Below, piece by piece: positions 36,303-48,345 of a stretch of DNA of 64,000 nt (position 1 is the stretch's first letter; each line of letters opens with the position of its first letter). The position numbers were made by a program, and so were the translations under genes. The notes under the pieces are model-generated. The model saw only the letters and a list, made by a program, of their open reading frames with translations, had not been told where the DNA came from and ran no database searches. Origin of the DNA: Eucalyptus grandis (lineage: Eukaryota > Streptophyta > Magnoliopsida > Myrtales > Myrtaceae); the NCBI RefSeq assembly GCF_016545825.1, contig NC_052614.1, forward strand, positions 25,686,559 through 25,750,558, in the 5' to 3' direction.

Positions 36303-38170
36303 GTCTAGCACAGAAAGACCATGCTTCAGGAAGATTCTTTTGTTCAAACGTGTCAAAATTGAAATGTCCAACTGGTAATTCAATTTGCAGAAAGGTAAGA
36401 AGCAGGGCAGAGAAAAAGCAGAGAATTAGTTAAGGAAGGGATGAAACAAAACAACCACCTAATGACATACCTCTGTAGACATCAATCTACTTGAATAACT
36501 ATATGTGGCTATTTGGTTGCTCTTTCCTCTCAAGACAAATGAATCATTTAAAAGGGCCAAAATATGGATAGTGGAGATGGAATGCTGCTAATGTGTTCGC
36601 AATTCAGAATACAAGCTAAACAGGATAAGGCAATCTGCTGCTCAAAATTGAGACGTGCATTTCCAGTATTCTCCAACTTTTAATGGACATTAGAAATATA
36701 TTTGACCATCATTTCATATTAATAATTAACATGGGTACCTTGGCATAACCATATGATAACTGCAGATATTAGAATAGTGTGGCCTTGCATTTTCTCTTTT
36801 GCAGCAAGATTGGAGAACTGATCTCAAAGTGCATGTTGGGATTTATATTCACATCAATAAGAATTAGATTCTAATTTGCCTCAGCACATTGAAAACTCAA
36901 GTATGAGTTTATTTATCCACAATGCTGTCACAAATCTACCAAGCATTGGCTTAATACTGAATTGCATTTTTGACACAAAGAATTTAAATTTTGTTGCAGA
37001 CATTGTACGACTGTGAAAATGTTATTAGTCAGCATGCTATACAGCAAGATAACATCCCACCCGATGCACTGGATTGCATTGCGAAGTTCAAGAATGAATT
37101 TGTGGCCTCGATGTCTGATGATCTTCACACCACCGTTATTCTGGCAGCACTTTCTGACCCCCTGAAGAACATCAATGATCTGCTGCATACCCGAAAGGTC
37201 GGGAAACTAGGTTTACAAATGTGCAATTCACTGTTTTATCCAGACAACTTTTATAGGATGTCTGATGTTTGACCTACATGGTCCTATTTGATAAAGTTTT
37301 ACTTTCTCAGTTCAATTGTTGTAATACTCATCTCAAATGAATTGTCTTAGCTATGTGGCGAATTTGCTGATGTGTGTCAATTATGAAATTGTGATAGATA
37401 TCATAGATCGATATGGTAATCTGCTTACTTTTCCTTTTTATTCATGAGTGCTACTATTTCTTTGGCTTATATGGTTTAATTTTGATGATGCGTGTAGGGG
37501 AGGAAGCAACAACAGCGAATGGAATCACTGGCTGCTTTAGAAAAAGTAATCAGGAATGTTTTGACTGTTTTAGGACTACTACCCGGCAGTTATTTAGAGG
37601 TATGAATGCCTGCTTTGATATAGAAATTATGTTCATGTTGTTATGTAGCATCCAGAAGCTCTTTTTCTCGCATTCATGTCATAAATATTTAAAAAAGATT
37701 GCAATTCTGTTTGCTGCATAATACCACTTCTACAAGTATCATGAAAAACGATACCCTGAAAAATGTATGAAAATTTAGTCTCAATTATTGGCAATTCCTT
37801 CCTATCTAGTGTCGCCTTTTTTTTTTTTTTTTTAAGGGTGAAATTCATGGCCTTTGCTTCAGATGTTTGCTCCTTGGGAAGTTGTGTTGCCATTGTGGAG
37901 TCATAATAGTCAACGGTCTATTTCTCCTGGCAGGTTTTGCAACAGCTGAGGGAAAAAGCGCTGAAGCGTGCAAAATTAACAGAAGAGGAGGTCCTGCAAA
38001 AAATCAGAGATAGAACTGCCGCAAGGAATGCTAAAGAGTACGAGAAATCGGACACGATAAGGAAACATTTGGCTTCTGTTGGGATTGCCCTTATGGACAG
38101 TCCCGACGGTACTACTTGGAGACCAACCGTTCCACTGTCAATGCAAGAGCAGATGGGTCCTGTGACATAA
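33333..38170 (+). CDS. SYCO: Cysteinyl-tRNA synthetase, organellar type (nine exons)
   Basis: Exons by GT-AG splicing: 33333-33724, 34152-34215, 34481-34642, 34915-35085, 35542-35823, 35963-36088, 37000-37197, 37498-37599, 37934-38170. They join without a stop to 577 residues. The enzyme attaches cysteine to tRNA-Cys using ATP (class I synthetase). Residues 1-80 are rich in S, R and A, consistent with a chloroplast or mitochondrial transit peptide. The catalytic HIGH motif is at 116-119 and KMSKS at 344-348. Zinc ligands expected from the bacterial enzyme are present: C107, C287, H312 and E316. The C-terminal part has the anticodon-binding helices and ends with a short W-containing tail. The length fits plant organellar CysRS (about 560-580), longer than the cytosolic form. 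I chose the first ATG because it gives the transit peptide. Exon 1 is much more GC-rich than the others. Confidence 0.95.
36117..36425. repeat. Intronic tandem duplication separated by (CT)n
   Basis: Within intron 6 of the cysteinyl-tRNA synthetase gene, a segment of about 130 bp (landmarks AGGAAGATTCTTTTGTTCAA, ATGTCCAACTGGTAAT, AGAAGCAGGGCAGAGAAA) occurs at about 36137-36246 and 36318-36418. A (CT)n run at 36251-36297 lies between them. The acceptor and donor sites of the flanking exons are not affected. Confidence 0.8.
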
Positions 38171-39755
38171 GCGGTCCCCAACATGCCAAAATCAGTATAC
38201 GTCTTCATCGAGCTGCTCTGTTTAACTTCTGCTGTTTTAGGTGATATCATCTCAGGAGCGGGTTCCAGGATTTTTTGAGTCACAAGGTAAATCAAGAACG
38301 CAATTGCTATGTTTAGTCGAATCAAAGTTAAGTTGTATTTAAATACAGAGTTGAGAGCTTGGGGGTGTGCCAAATTATTCTTTCTAAGATCATTTTTGCC
38401 TGAAGGAATTGCCCAAAAAAAGTAATGAAGACGTTAAAATGCCGATTATCTGAGGGCAGAAAGCTCAGCGACACTTTTGTCGCCATTTTTTAGCATTTTA
38501 TTTGTTCACGTTTTCTTATTTCTCTTGTACTGTCATGAATTGTTTGTTTGTTTTTTTTCAAAAGGAAGCTCATCATAGATTATGTCTTTCTTTCTTATTA
38601 GTAGAAACATGTGCTAGCTTGATAAAATTGACAAAATGTCGAATGTAAGACGATTGATCTGATAGAATGGATCCATAAACTCCAGTGGCAAGAGAGGATT
38701 TAAACGAGTGACTGCAAGACTCTTCGTTCATGCGTGCTCTTAAAGGATTTGTCGCCTGGGAAAATAAAAGAAGATGATGGGTTATCGTCTATGCAAATGC
38801 TACGTGTTTCCAATGTTTCGATTGCGTCCAAGGGGGAGTAATTTTCGGAGAGATTTTTGTCCATAGAACATGATTCTTTTACCATTAGTTGGTGACATTT
38901 ACTGAGGATAGATATTATGGAGGAGATGCCCCAGTGGCCAGATTTTTGCTTTTCCCTCAGTCGCAAAGTGTTGTTGGAGATCATTTTTTAGTACCCCCTT
39001 CCTCCCATGTTAAAAGTAATCTTCATTTCTGCTATATCAATTGTTAAAAAATAATCTATTATGCACGGGAAAATATTCATTGGTTTGATATAACCATATC
39101 AACATCCTATGGGGCATGTACTCTCTCTCTTGAATGACGGAGAGACAATGGTCAGCCACAAATTTCTTTCGTGAAAACCGGTTAACTTCCTCAATCAGTT
39201 TTAATTTTTTATTCCATCTTCTTTTTCTTTTTTTTTATTTTTTGGACTTCTACGCTTTCTTATTTCCTTACCGTAAACTCAAATTTAGAGACAAAATCAT
39301 AAGAAACAATTTAAAGCTAATTGATATATGAAGAAACAAATCAAGGTAATAATATTCAAACGATAAGAAACAAATCAAAGTGATTATATTCAAACAATAA
39401 AAAAATAGTCAAAGAGCTTAGTTGCAACTTTTAAAATAGTGGATATTATTCCCCCCAAAAAAAAGAAGGAATGTAATTATCTCTTACACTCTGAACTTCC
39501 AATTATAGTAAGATTTTGTAATTGAATAAGTCATAATTACTTGCAAAGCCAATGTTTTAAGTGCTTTTTCATCATTTAAATATAATAAGATCTATATAAT
39601 GAAGAGAGGTTATTCCCATAATCAAGCACAAACTGATCTCAATAAATGCTGCAGTGTTCATGCTTAAGTCCCATCAAATCTTTCGTGCTCTTCCTCTACG
39701 CAGAGAGGTTATAAACATAACATTAAAAAAATAAAAAAAGGGAAGAAGAACTGCC
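38171..39755. other. Intergenic between the synthetase gene and the TPD1-like cluster
   Basis: Contains the synthetase 3' UTR, AT-rich DNA and the promoter of gene A. A minus-strand open stretch at 38700-38984 (94 codons) has no recognisable domain. A TATAAACATAAC stretch (39709-39720) is the likely TATA region of gene A. Confidence 0.4.
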
Positions 39756-40284
39756 ATGGCGTCTGTCATGAAGTTTTTGGGTGCGGCTTTGCTTCTGCTT
39801 CTCTACAGCAAAGGTAAGCGTCTCATTCTTGCACTAGAGAAGATAACAATGCAGCGCGGCATATCGAGTTCTGGGAGAAGCTCGGAGTGCGAGTTTTCGC
39901 TTATCGCGGTGAATTTTCGCAGGGACGTATTCTTGTGAGCCGGACGAAGTGAGCCTGGGGCAGTACGACACGGGCGATCTGTACTCGAGCGCGCCAGTGT
40001 ACAACGTGACATTCTACAACGGGTGCACGGACTGCGACGTGGTCGACCTCTCCCTAAGATGCCCGGGGTTCAAGACCCTGAAGCCCATCGATCCTTTCAT
40101 CTTCAAGCCTTCCGGCGACTCTTGCATCATCAGCAGAGGCCTGCAAATCTACACGGGCGTGACGATCAACTTCACCTACGCTTGGGAATCCCAGTACCCT
40201 TTCGAGATCGCGCATTACCATTTCGAGTGTGCTCCTCCTCCGGAATCGGAGGTAAAGGGCGCGGCGAGGATCGTAAGGGGCTGA
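39756..40284 (+). CDS. TPD1-like small secreted cysteine-rich protein, gene A
   Basis: Two exons: 39756-39813 and 39923-40284 (phase-1 intron of 109 bp, GT-AG), giving 139 residues. Exon 1 is almost entirely a signal peptide (MASVMKFLGAALLLLLYSKG). The mature part has six cysteines (SCEP, GCTDC, RCPG, DSCII, FECAP) in the layout of plant TPD1-like proteins, with the family's CPGF block and a final strand ending in cysteine. TPD1 is a secreted ligand of the EMS1 receptor kinase in anthers; most paralogs have no assigned role. Two possible N-glycosylation sites (NVT, NFT) are visible. A is the most divergent of the five cluster members and has a longer C-terminal tail and a short intron. A relic of its 3' flank recurs at 59765-60310. 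Confidence 0.85.
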
Positions 40285-41330
40285 CGAGGTTCTTCATATT
40301 GTGGTTTTCCAAGCCCTAGGACGTGGGATCGTGCTGCATAGTTCGTTGTCCTATGTTCGCTGTCCAGTTTTGTTGCTGGTGATGTTTTGTTTCCTTATTA
40401 ATAAATCAATGAACAATCTTGTTGCCCAAGTGGTGTTTTTCGCTTCTTCTTCTTTTGTCCATCTGAGGCTAGATAAGCAAGGGGTGCGCAATATCAAGTC
40501 GAGTCAGGCCGCTGCACTGTTATGTTCGATCACGACGCAACTCACATATTTTGTGCTTGACACTCGATTAGAACTTAACTAAATTGCACTTGACTTGAAA
40601 TGTAAAAGATAGACTTGGCTCGATCCAACTAGGTTCGATCATATATATAATGGCATGATTTGTAATTTTGAGGTTGTTTAAGTCTAGCATAATAAAAAAA
40701 AATATTGAAAAAAAAAATATTGGTACTTGATAAGGCTCACAAGCTTGTTGATATGTACTATATTAGCCAGCTCGAGTTTAATTCGATAAGCTATATGAAT
40801 AGTTCGAAATTAGTCAAAAATTGCTAGGGTTATGAATATTTAATTTCAAGTATGGGGTTCGTTTTGCACACTGCAAAGAGGTCGGATAAAGGCCCAAAAG
40901 TAAGTTGAGAACTTGAGAGTTGGAGTAGAACAGATTTAAAAAAATTGATTTTATTGTGATGAGAAAATTTTCTTTATAGACAAATAAAGGAGATTTAATA
41001 ACAAAATAAATCAAATCAATTACAAAGTCATATCCCGCTACGAATCGGTCGTAGTAATGATTTCCGTTAAATCCATCATAAAACAATTGCTTTAGATAAT
41101 TAAGAACCATTGAAATATCCACCATTAATTTTCCTTTTAATACTTATAGTAACTACAAAATATAGCTTTACTTGGTCTTGCTTTATTTTGACCCAAGTTC
41201 CCGATCATGGAATTGCATTTTGCCATTTAATGCAAAGAATTGTGAGTCCAAAACATAATTGTCCCCACAGATTTTGGCTAGAAACAAAATCGGATTCCCA
41301 TGGCTTATAAGTAAGCAAATCACCTGTCTA
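40285..41330. other. 3' flank of gene A and intergenic DNA
   Basis: 40310-40830 is homologous to 59765-60310 in the same orientation. Possible polyadenylation signals (TTATTAATAAATCAATG) lie at about 40395. The rest is AT-rich and without genes. The promoter of gene B lies at its end. Confidence 0.5.
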
Positions 41331-41443
41331 CCCATAGGCAGGCCTGAGTTTTATATGCAAGGACGTCAAATCCTCATAAATATCTGAGAATATTATTTGA
41401 AATAAGGCAAAAAATTAATGTGAGAAATCTGAGCATCATAAAA
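41315..41443 (+). promoter_or_regulatory. Proximal promoter of gene B
   Basis: The sequence aligns with the promoters of C, D and E. Shared blocks are the CACCTGTCT-ACC-TA block, GCAGGCCTGAGTTTTATATG, and TCAAATCCTCATAA. The TATA position reads TTTTATATGCAA, weaker than the TATATATAAG of C and D. Confidence 0.5.
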
Positions 41444-41553
41444 ATTGCAACCCCTGTCAAGATTTTGATCCTTGTTTTCGTTATGCTTCTTGTTCACAAA
41501 GGTAAGGGAATTGATGGTCTTTTTTTTTTTTCTTTTTCTTAAATAGAGACTTG

Positions 41554-44500
41554 TGTCACAATCTATGAAACATCCCGTGCTCGTGATATTTGTGAGTGGT
41601 GCTTAAGGTTATCAAGTAAAGACTGAGGATGTAGAGGGAATGAAAACAATTGGTTTGTAAGAGTAGTGTTAAAATGGTTAATGCTAAAAGTTCCAGGATC
41701 GAAGGATTATATTACTTAGAAGCTTTGAAAGCGAAATTAGCCCCCCATACACAAACTAATTGAGAGTCGATGCCGCTCTCTTGATGAGGTTATGAGAAGT
41801 CAAAACCAGTTGTTGAGTCTAAGAAAATTTGGGAGAATTACCAAAAAAGTCCTAAACCTATTGTGATTGTGCCAATTTAATCATAAACTTTTTTTTGCCA
41901 ACTTAGTCCTAAACCTTTATTAATGTACCAATTCAGTTCATCCAGCCAAAATTGGGGGCCGGCCGGTGCCGACGTGGACACCGGGCGGTCATGGCTGAAC
42001 GATTTTTTAATAATTTTTTTTTTTTTTTTCGATTTTTTTTATTTTTTTAAAAATTTCTTTCTTTTTTTCTTTTTTTTTTTTTTTTTCCTATCTCTTCTTC
42101 CGGGGCGCGCCGGCGGCCGGCCGAGGTGGCGAGGGCCGCGAGGCTCGCCCCGCCCCACCGGCGAAGGCGAGCCTCGCCAGCCGATGGTGAGCCGCCGTCG
42201 CCCGGGCGAGGCTCGGCCTCGCCCGCCATGGCAAGGTCAACCCGCCTTGGCCGGGAGAGGGTCGACCTCGCCGCAGGGCCGGTGCAGGCCGCCGTGCCGG
42301 CGAGGCTCGCCCCAGCCGGCATCGGCGAAGGCGAGCTCGCCCAATGACGGCGAGGCCGCCGTCGCCAGATCCGGGCGAGGCTCGACCTCGCCATGGCCGG
42401 GCGAGACCGAGCCTCGCTTGGCTGGGCGACGGCGGCCCGCCGCGCTGGCGAGGCTCGCCGCGCTGGTGGCCGGCGGGGGCGAGCTCTCGCAAAGGCCGGC
42501 GAGCCGATCTCGCCGGCCCTCGCTCTGCCGGCCAGCGCCTTGGCCAGGAAGAAGAAGATAGGAAGAAAAAAAAAAAGAAAAAAGAAGGAAAAAATAAAAA
42601 AAATCAAAAAAAAAAAAAAATTATTAAAAAATTATTAAAAAATCGTTGCCGGCCGCCAGCGTCACGTTAGCGCCGGGCAGCTAATTTTGGCCGGATGGAC
42701 TGAATTGGTACAATTGTAAAAGGTTTAGGACTAAATTGGCCAAAAAAAGTTTAGGACTGAATTTGCACAATTGCAATAGGTTTAGGACTTTTTTGGTAAT
42801 TCTCCCGAAAATTTGTTGTCTCGCTCGATAAACTGCATGTCCGAACTAAACTAGGCGTGGCATGAGGTGAAGTCCACTCTCCAAATGCCTCATACGCTAC
42901 TTCGCCGCCAAGGAACTACCAGCCCATGACAATTTGTTATCAAAGTAGTATCCCTCTAGTAAGTGGATGAGTCGGAGAAAGATTCGATTCCTTGCTCCAA
43001 TGTGGGTTGAACTGTAGAGTACTAGTGGTCTACCCAGTCCTATGAGGGTGGAGAGTGAATCATCGGGGCAAAAGATGCTTGGACAAAGCATGGCTCTTGA
43101 CTAGCTTCTAGGATGACAATGGGGGCACAGGAGAAGAATCGGTTCCTTACCGAGTAAGTTGAGTTGGAAAAGAACGGATTCTTCATTGAATGAGGATAAC
43201 GTTCCTGGATTGATCGGTGAATCCAAAGAAGAGGTCTACTACCACGTTTTCAACAAGAAAGGAACCTACATTGGTCTGCTAGGGTCAAGATGCTTAGTAG
43301 GCAAAAATGGTGCTGCCAAAAAATGCAGTTGGTGAAAAATGCCACACTTGCCAAGGAAAGCGCAAGTGACCAAAAAGGGGCCTAAATAGCTAAGATCAAA
43401 AGAGGCCATCAATGGAGCAAAACTTGTTTTGTTGGACGAGCATGATATATGATCTCAAAAGTGGCACATCAATGGTTAAGGGACACAAGGAAGCGACAGA
43501 ACAAACCACAACAAGGGCATTGTAGAATTGAGTGGAGGAGAATGTCACGGTCCATGAAACCTCCCATTCTTGTGACACGTGTGAGTAGTGCTTGAGGTTA
43601 TCAAGTGAAGAGTGAGAATGTAGAGGAAATGAACACAATTGGTTCATAAGAGTAGTGTCAAGATGGTTGATGCTAGAAGTTCTAGGATTGAAGGATTATA
43701 TTACTTAGAAGCTCTGAAGGCAGGGTTGGCTTCCCTTGCACAAATTGGTCGGGAGCCGATGCCGCTCTCCTGATAAAGCCATGGCTGGCTGAAACCAGTT
43801 GTTGAGTCTAAGGAAATTTGCTATTTCGCTCGATGGACTAAATGCTTGAGCTAAGCTGGAAGTGGCACGATCTTGTATAAGGAAGCTATTCACCATTTGT
43901 TCTCTAGGGCAACTATGGAACGAGGGCTAACCTGGTGAATTCCACTCTCCAGGTGCCTCACGGGCTAATTTGCGGCCAAGGAACTACTAGCTTGTGACAA
44001 TTTGATATCAAAACAGGATCCCTCTAGTAAGTGGGTGAGTTAGAGAAAGATTGACTCCTCACTCTAGTGTGGGTTGAACTAGAGAGTATCATTGGTCTAC
44101 CTAGTCCAATGAGGGTGGAGAGTGAATTGCCGGGCAAAAGGTGCTTGGACAAAGTGCAACTCTCGACTAGCTTTTAGGATAACAATGGGGACATGAGGGA
44201 AGAGCTGGTTCCTTGCCAAGTGAGTTGAGTTGGAGAAGAACCGTTTCCTCATTGAATGGAGATAACATTCCTAGATCGATCGGTGAATCCAAAGAAAATG
44301 TCTACTTCCATGTTTTTAATAAGAAATGAACCTCCATTGGTCTACTAGAGTCAAGATGCTTAGTGGGCAAAAATGGTGCTCCCAAAAGATGCCGTTGGCG
44401 AAAAATGCCACACTTGTCAAGGAAAGCATAAGTGACCGAAAAGGACCCTAAAAGTTGAGATCAAAAGAGGCCATCAATGGAGCAAGACCCTTTTTATTGG

Positions 44501-45071
44501 GTGAGCATGACCATTCGATGCATGATCCTAAAAGTGGCACATCAATGGTTGAGGGACACAAGGAAGCAACATAATAGACTACAACGAGGGCGTTGCGGAA
44601 TTGAGTGGGAGAGAATGTCACGGTTTGTGAATCCTCCCATACTCATGACACTTGTGAGTGGTGCTTGGAGTTGTCAAGTGAAGAATTAGGTTGCAGAGGG
44701 AATGAACACAACTAATCCATGGGAGTGGCATCAAGACGGTTAGTGTTAGGAGTTATAGGATTGAAGGATTATATTACGTAGAAATTCCAAAGGTGAGGTT
44801 GGCTTCTCATGCACAAATTGGTTGAGAGTCGATGCCGCTCGCCTGACGAGGCTACGACAAGTCGAAACCAGTTGTTGAGTCTAAAGAAATCTATTGTCTG
44901 GCTCGATGGACTAGACATCCGAGCTAAGCTGGATGTGGTACAATCTCGTATAAGGAAGCTATTTACTGCTTGTTATTTGGAACAACTATGGAATGAGGGC
45001 TAACCGGTGAATTCCGCTCTCCAAGTGCCTCACGGGCTGTTCTACGGCCAATGAACTGCTAGACCGTGACA
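41554..45071. mobile_element. Miniature (TRIM-like) LTR retrotransposon array: LTR-internal-LTR-internal-LTR
   Basis: Three LTRs begin TGTCAC(GG) and end (CC)GTGACA: LTR1 41554-42931 (interrupted), LTR2 43543-43999, LTR3 44616-45071 (456-457 bp). Internal parts are 42932-43542 and 44000-44615. After LTR1 and LTR2 comes ATTTG-TATCAAA, close to the primer-binding site for initiator tRNA-Met. Before LTR2 and LTR3 is a purine tract (GGAGGAGAA, GGGAGAGAA). The internal parts (about 612 bp) encode nothing. The flanks are ACTTG on the left and ATTTG on the right (one base ambiguous). Gene C's intron reads GAGACTTGACTC without the element, so the empty site is known. Confidence 0.8.
41831..42806. mobile_element. 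MULE-like element with long inverted termini, nested in LTR1
   Basis: The inverted ends start GGGAGAATTACC on both sides, continue AAAAAAGTCCTAAACCTATTG, and stay similar for about 100 bp or more. The insertion is flanked by GAAAATTT at 41823-41830 and 42807-42814. LTR2 and LTR3 read AAGGAAATTTGCTATTTCGC and AAAGAAATCTATTGTCTGGC across this site without the element, so it inserted into LTR1. The core is a T-rich arm (42005-42090), a GC-rich part with GGCGAGG and GCTCGCC motifs (42095-42550), and an A-rich arm (42550-42640). No transposase. Confidence 0.8.
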
Positions 45072-46000
45072 TTTGACTCATTCATTTATTTTTTCCTAAT
45101 GTGTCTTGGGTTGTTGAACTCCAGTTCTCGAGTTAGTTTTACTGCATTCCATCTTTCTTCAATCGTTATCAGAAATTTCAATCTCGACTGCAGCAAGATT
45201 GTTTTTGTTCTTACTCATTGCACCGATGATCATAGATTTATCATAGAAATAACCATTCACCTCGCCAAAAAATTATAAGAAAGATAAAATTGGAGTGCAA
45301 ACCTTTTCTTTTGGGTTTTGCCCTATGTCTAACCATGTTTTAGGTTTTTATTGCATAAATCTAACAAAATCAGTCCAGACTCCGGACAACATGTTCATTA
45401 TAGACTTCACTTAATATACAGAGTGCTATATAATATAACAAAGTGTATGGTCAAAACATAGATATCGAAACCAGCACGACAACAATAAACATAGCCTTTC
45501 TATTCTCGTACTGAACCCTAGGATTTTCGATGGAACATTACAGCAGTGCGACGGTAATCTGGATATTTGGTACATCTCATGCATGCGTCGCTCTTTCTTA
45601 ATGTTGTGTGCGCGTCTGAAATTTATTTTTCATGTGTGCTCTTCAAGATTTGAACATGTGAACTAACCCTCCACTTCTAACGTGATGCGCAGGCAATTGT
45701 CAATGCGATCCGGAAGATCTTAAGATTGTGCAATCCAAAACAGGAGCCGTTGTGCGGCACAAACCAGAGTGGAATGCGACCATCAACAAGGATTGCCCTT
45801 GCGTTATAAAGGACGTGAGTTTAGTCTGCCCGGCTTTCCGGACCACGGAGTGCATCGACCCTTCAGCCCTGGAGATTCAAGGGGACGGGTATCTCCTCAA
45901 CCACGGGGAAGGCTTCAACCCATCGTTCAACTTCACGTGCGCGTGGGATGATTCTTACCCATTCAAAGTCGATCCCGATTTTCGTATTGAATGTTCATAA

Positions 46001-47784
46001 GAGGAGAACGGATCAGTGCTGTTGTGTCGAAGGAAATGCCGAGTAAGAGCTCTTTGCCACGCTCGGTTTCTTCTTTTTTCTGTTGATTTTTCATTACTAG
46101 ACTTTAGTGTGCTTAGTTGATCAGTTGCCAAAAATTTGTCTATCCTATTAGCATGTTGTGCACCTTGCTGTAATGTGATTCAGTCTCGAGCATTGTTTAA
46201 TGCATATGACAAACTAGTCGTGGAAGCAATGCAGGACAACAAAGTCTCTCTGTCTTCTACGATCTTCACCGATTAAAGATCATGAGAAATTGTACAAAGC
46301 ATTTCAAAGCAATTTCGGTCGCGGTATATTTGCCAAGAAAGGCGTTTGAAACAATTATTCACAATCACAATAATTAGTAATTAGCAAGACAGGAAGTTCA
46401 ATCTTGAGTAGATGAGGAAAGATGAAGAGCATAACTTGCGCAACTCAATACATCAAACAAGTTGTGAGGGTAAGGCTCCTGGAGAGTAAGCTTTGATTGG
46501 GAGATTGAATTGATGCTGACGCCTCCTTTTTCCTTGGTAATTAAGTCGAAACAGATTAACAGCAAATCATTGCCCAGGCACTCGTGGCAACGACAGATCT
46601 CTTCCTTTTGGGCAAAATTTTGTGTCACCGAGGATCATTAGTGATGCAGTCTATGTTGTTTGTGTAATGCTAACTATTCTAAAAACTTCAATTATTAGAT
46701 GAATGCGTGATTTATTATTTAAAATATTTTATCACTCCCCCTCACATGAAGGTTGAACTTTGATCATAGCCTAAAGCGTGGAATTATGTAATTGAGGAGG
46801 CAAATATAGGCCTAGAGGCAAATAAGAGTTTGGAAGATTCGAACTCAAGATCTTTTTGCTCTAATGTCATATGAGAATTTGTGAATATGAGATTTTGTAG
46901 AAACACTACCAACTAATCTAAAATTTTAAATTGTTAGATGAAGTATGGTTTATTATATAAATATTCTATCATTTTGAAGACCTAATGACATTATATAATG
47001 AAAACCTAGGTCCCTTACAGGCTTAATTTAGGCCTAATTAAATCAATGTACTCTAATAACTTAAAGCCCAACTCTAATGGGCTGAATTTGATTCAATTAA
47101 GCTTAATGCGTTTGGGCAGCCCTTGTGCATGAGCTTCGCCCAATCTAATTTTACTTATGGGTTCTAATAACAAGGCCTCTTATTCCTTAAAGGCTTATTC
47201 TAATTAAATTTAAAGCCTCTTACTTTAACGGACTAAACCCAACTCAATCAAAGCTCAAAACCCTCCTTTGTGATTTCTTGCGACTACCTCTCCTTGGGCT
47301 ACCTGAATTCTGCTTCTTAACGGGCCCAGTCCAAATAATCCAATTAAGCTTAGGACCTCAAACCACCGCCGGTCCAATTAAATGCAACGAATGAACTTAT
47401 CTATATATTACGAAAAATGCTGCCAAAAACTATATGTAATCTAATTAATTTGTTTTTGCTAGGAGCTGGGGTCAGTCCCTAATTTACTATGCAAATAATT
47501 CTTAAATAATTAGTCAAAATCTAAGTGTCAACAGGCTTTTCCTATCAAGTCAGACTCGAAAAATGTATGAAAGGGGGCAAGACAAGACAATTATATGATG
47601 TCATCATGTACTATTAAAAGCAATAACTACATAGTTTTGAAAGGAAAGAAAATGGGTGTATATAATGAATTAGTACACTTATTGGTGCCAGTATTAGTGC
47701 ACAAGCCGGTGCAAGCGGGCTCTACCTATTACGATGCCCATACTAGGCAACCTCATCCACTTTTTCAACTCCACCAACCACAAC
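46001..47784. other. 3' flank of gene B and intergenic DNA
   Basis: 46001-46640 is related to the 3' flanks of C, D and E. On its minus strand 46398-46628 it is open through an EEICRCHECLG segment and LLICFDLITKEK, also recognisable in the other flanks (see the unknown-fragment entries). From 46640 the DNA is AT-rich with repeat-like sequence and no gene. Confidence 0.4.
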
Positions 47785-48345
47785 TAGGGGTGGCGAAATG
47801 GATCCATGACCGATTTTCTAACTCATATTTTACTTTAATGTGTTGCATGTTGGTTATGAAAATATAAAGACTTGGCTAAAATAGATTCAAAAAGTTTTAG
47901 GCTAAGTTATATTGGTTGAAAAATGTATGACCCATTTTTGACCTATTTTTGATATTAAGCGGATAACGTAACACAAAGTTTTCTCAACTCATATAAAGAC
48001 CTACTACTTTTCAGTTGCTTTTTCATTTTTTGTTCCCTTTCTTTCTTTTTCTTTTTCTTCTTTGTTGTGGTCAGCGACCAGCCACGGGTGAGCTCGAGCT
48101 CGCCAAAGTCCAATTAGGTCGAGCCTCATCGACTTGTGGCGAGGCTCGACGCCGGCGAGCTCGGGCCTCACCTAATCTAGCAACTTGGAAAATGGTTTTC
48201 CTTTAATGTGTTTTAATAATACGGATTGGGTTAAGTGTGGGTCATTTAATTTATATTGCATGAAAATAATCAAAATGGGTTAAATGAGTCAACTCATTTT
48301 TGATCCAACCCAAATCCGATCTAATCCATCCATTTGACATTCCTA
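47785..48345. mobile_element. Small hAT-like non-autonomous element
   Basis: The left end is TAGGGGTGGCGAAATGGATC and the right end (reverse complement) is TAGGAATGTCAAATGGATGG. The flanks are ACCACAAC (47777-47784) and ACTACAAA (48346-48353), an 8-bp duplication with two mismatches. Inside are GACCCATTTTTGACC-type motifs and a short GC-rich core at 48070-48180 with GGCGAG and GAGCTCG. Confidence 0.55.

Larger units (their letters stand above)
41444..46000 (+). pseudogene. TPD1-like gene B: start codon lost, intron invaded by transposons
   Basis: Exon 1 is 41444-41501 and exon 2 is 45693-46000, joined by the same phase-1 GT-AG intron as in the paralogs. The codon aligned with the ATG of gene C is ATT (41444-41446, followed by GCAACC as in C). 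The next in-frame ATG (41483) would leave only MLLVHKG and remove the signal peptide. Exon 2 is fully open and well conserved: NCQCDP, KDCPCV, LVCPAF, NFTCAWDDSYPF and a final ECS. It keeps eight cysteines. The intron is 4.2 kb against 0.65 kb in C, because of the LTR array at 41554-45071. B is probably non-functional unless a non-ATG or upstream start is used. Confidence 0.7.

Noticed and set aside
41923..42670. Several long overlapping open frames on both strands
   Set aside because: They coincide with the GC-rich core and A/T-rich arms of a non-coding MULE-like element; stop codons are rare because of base composition, and no domain is seen.
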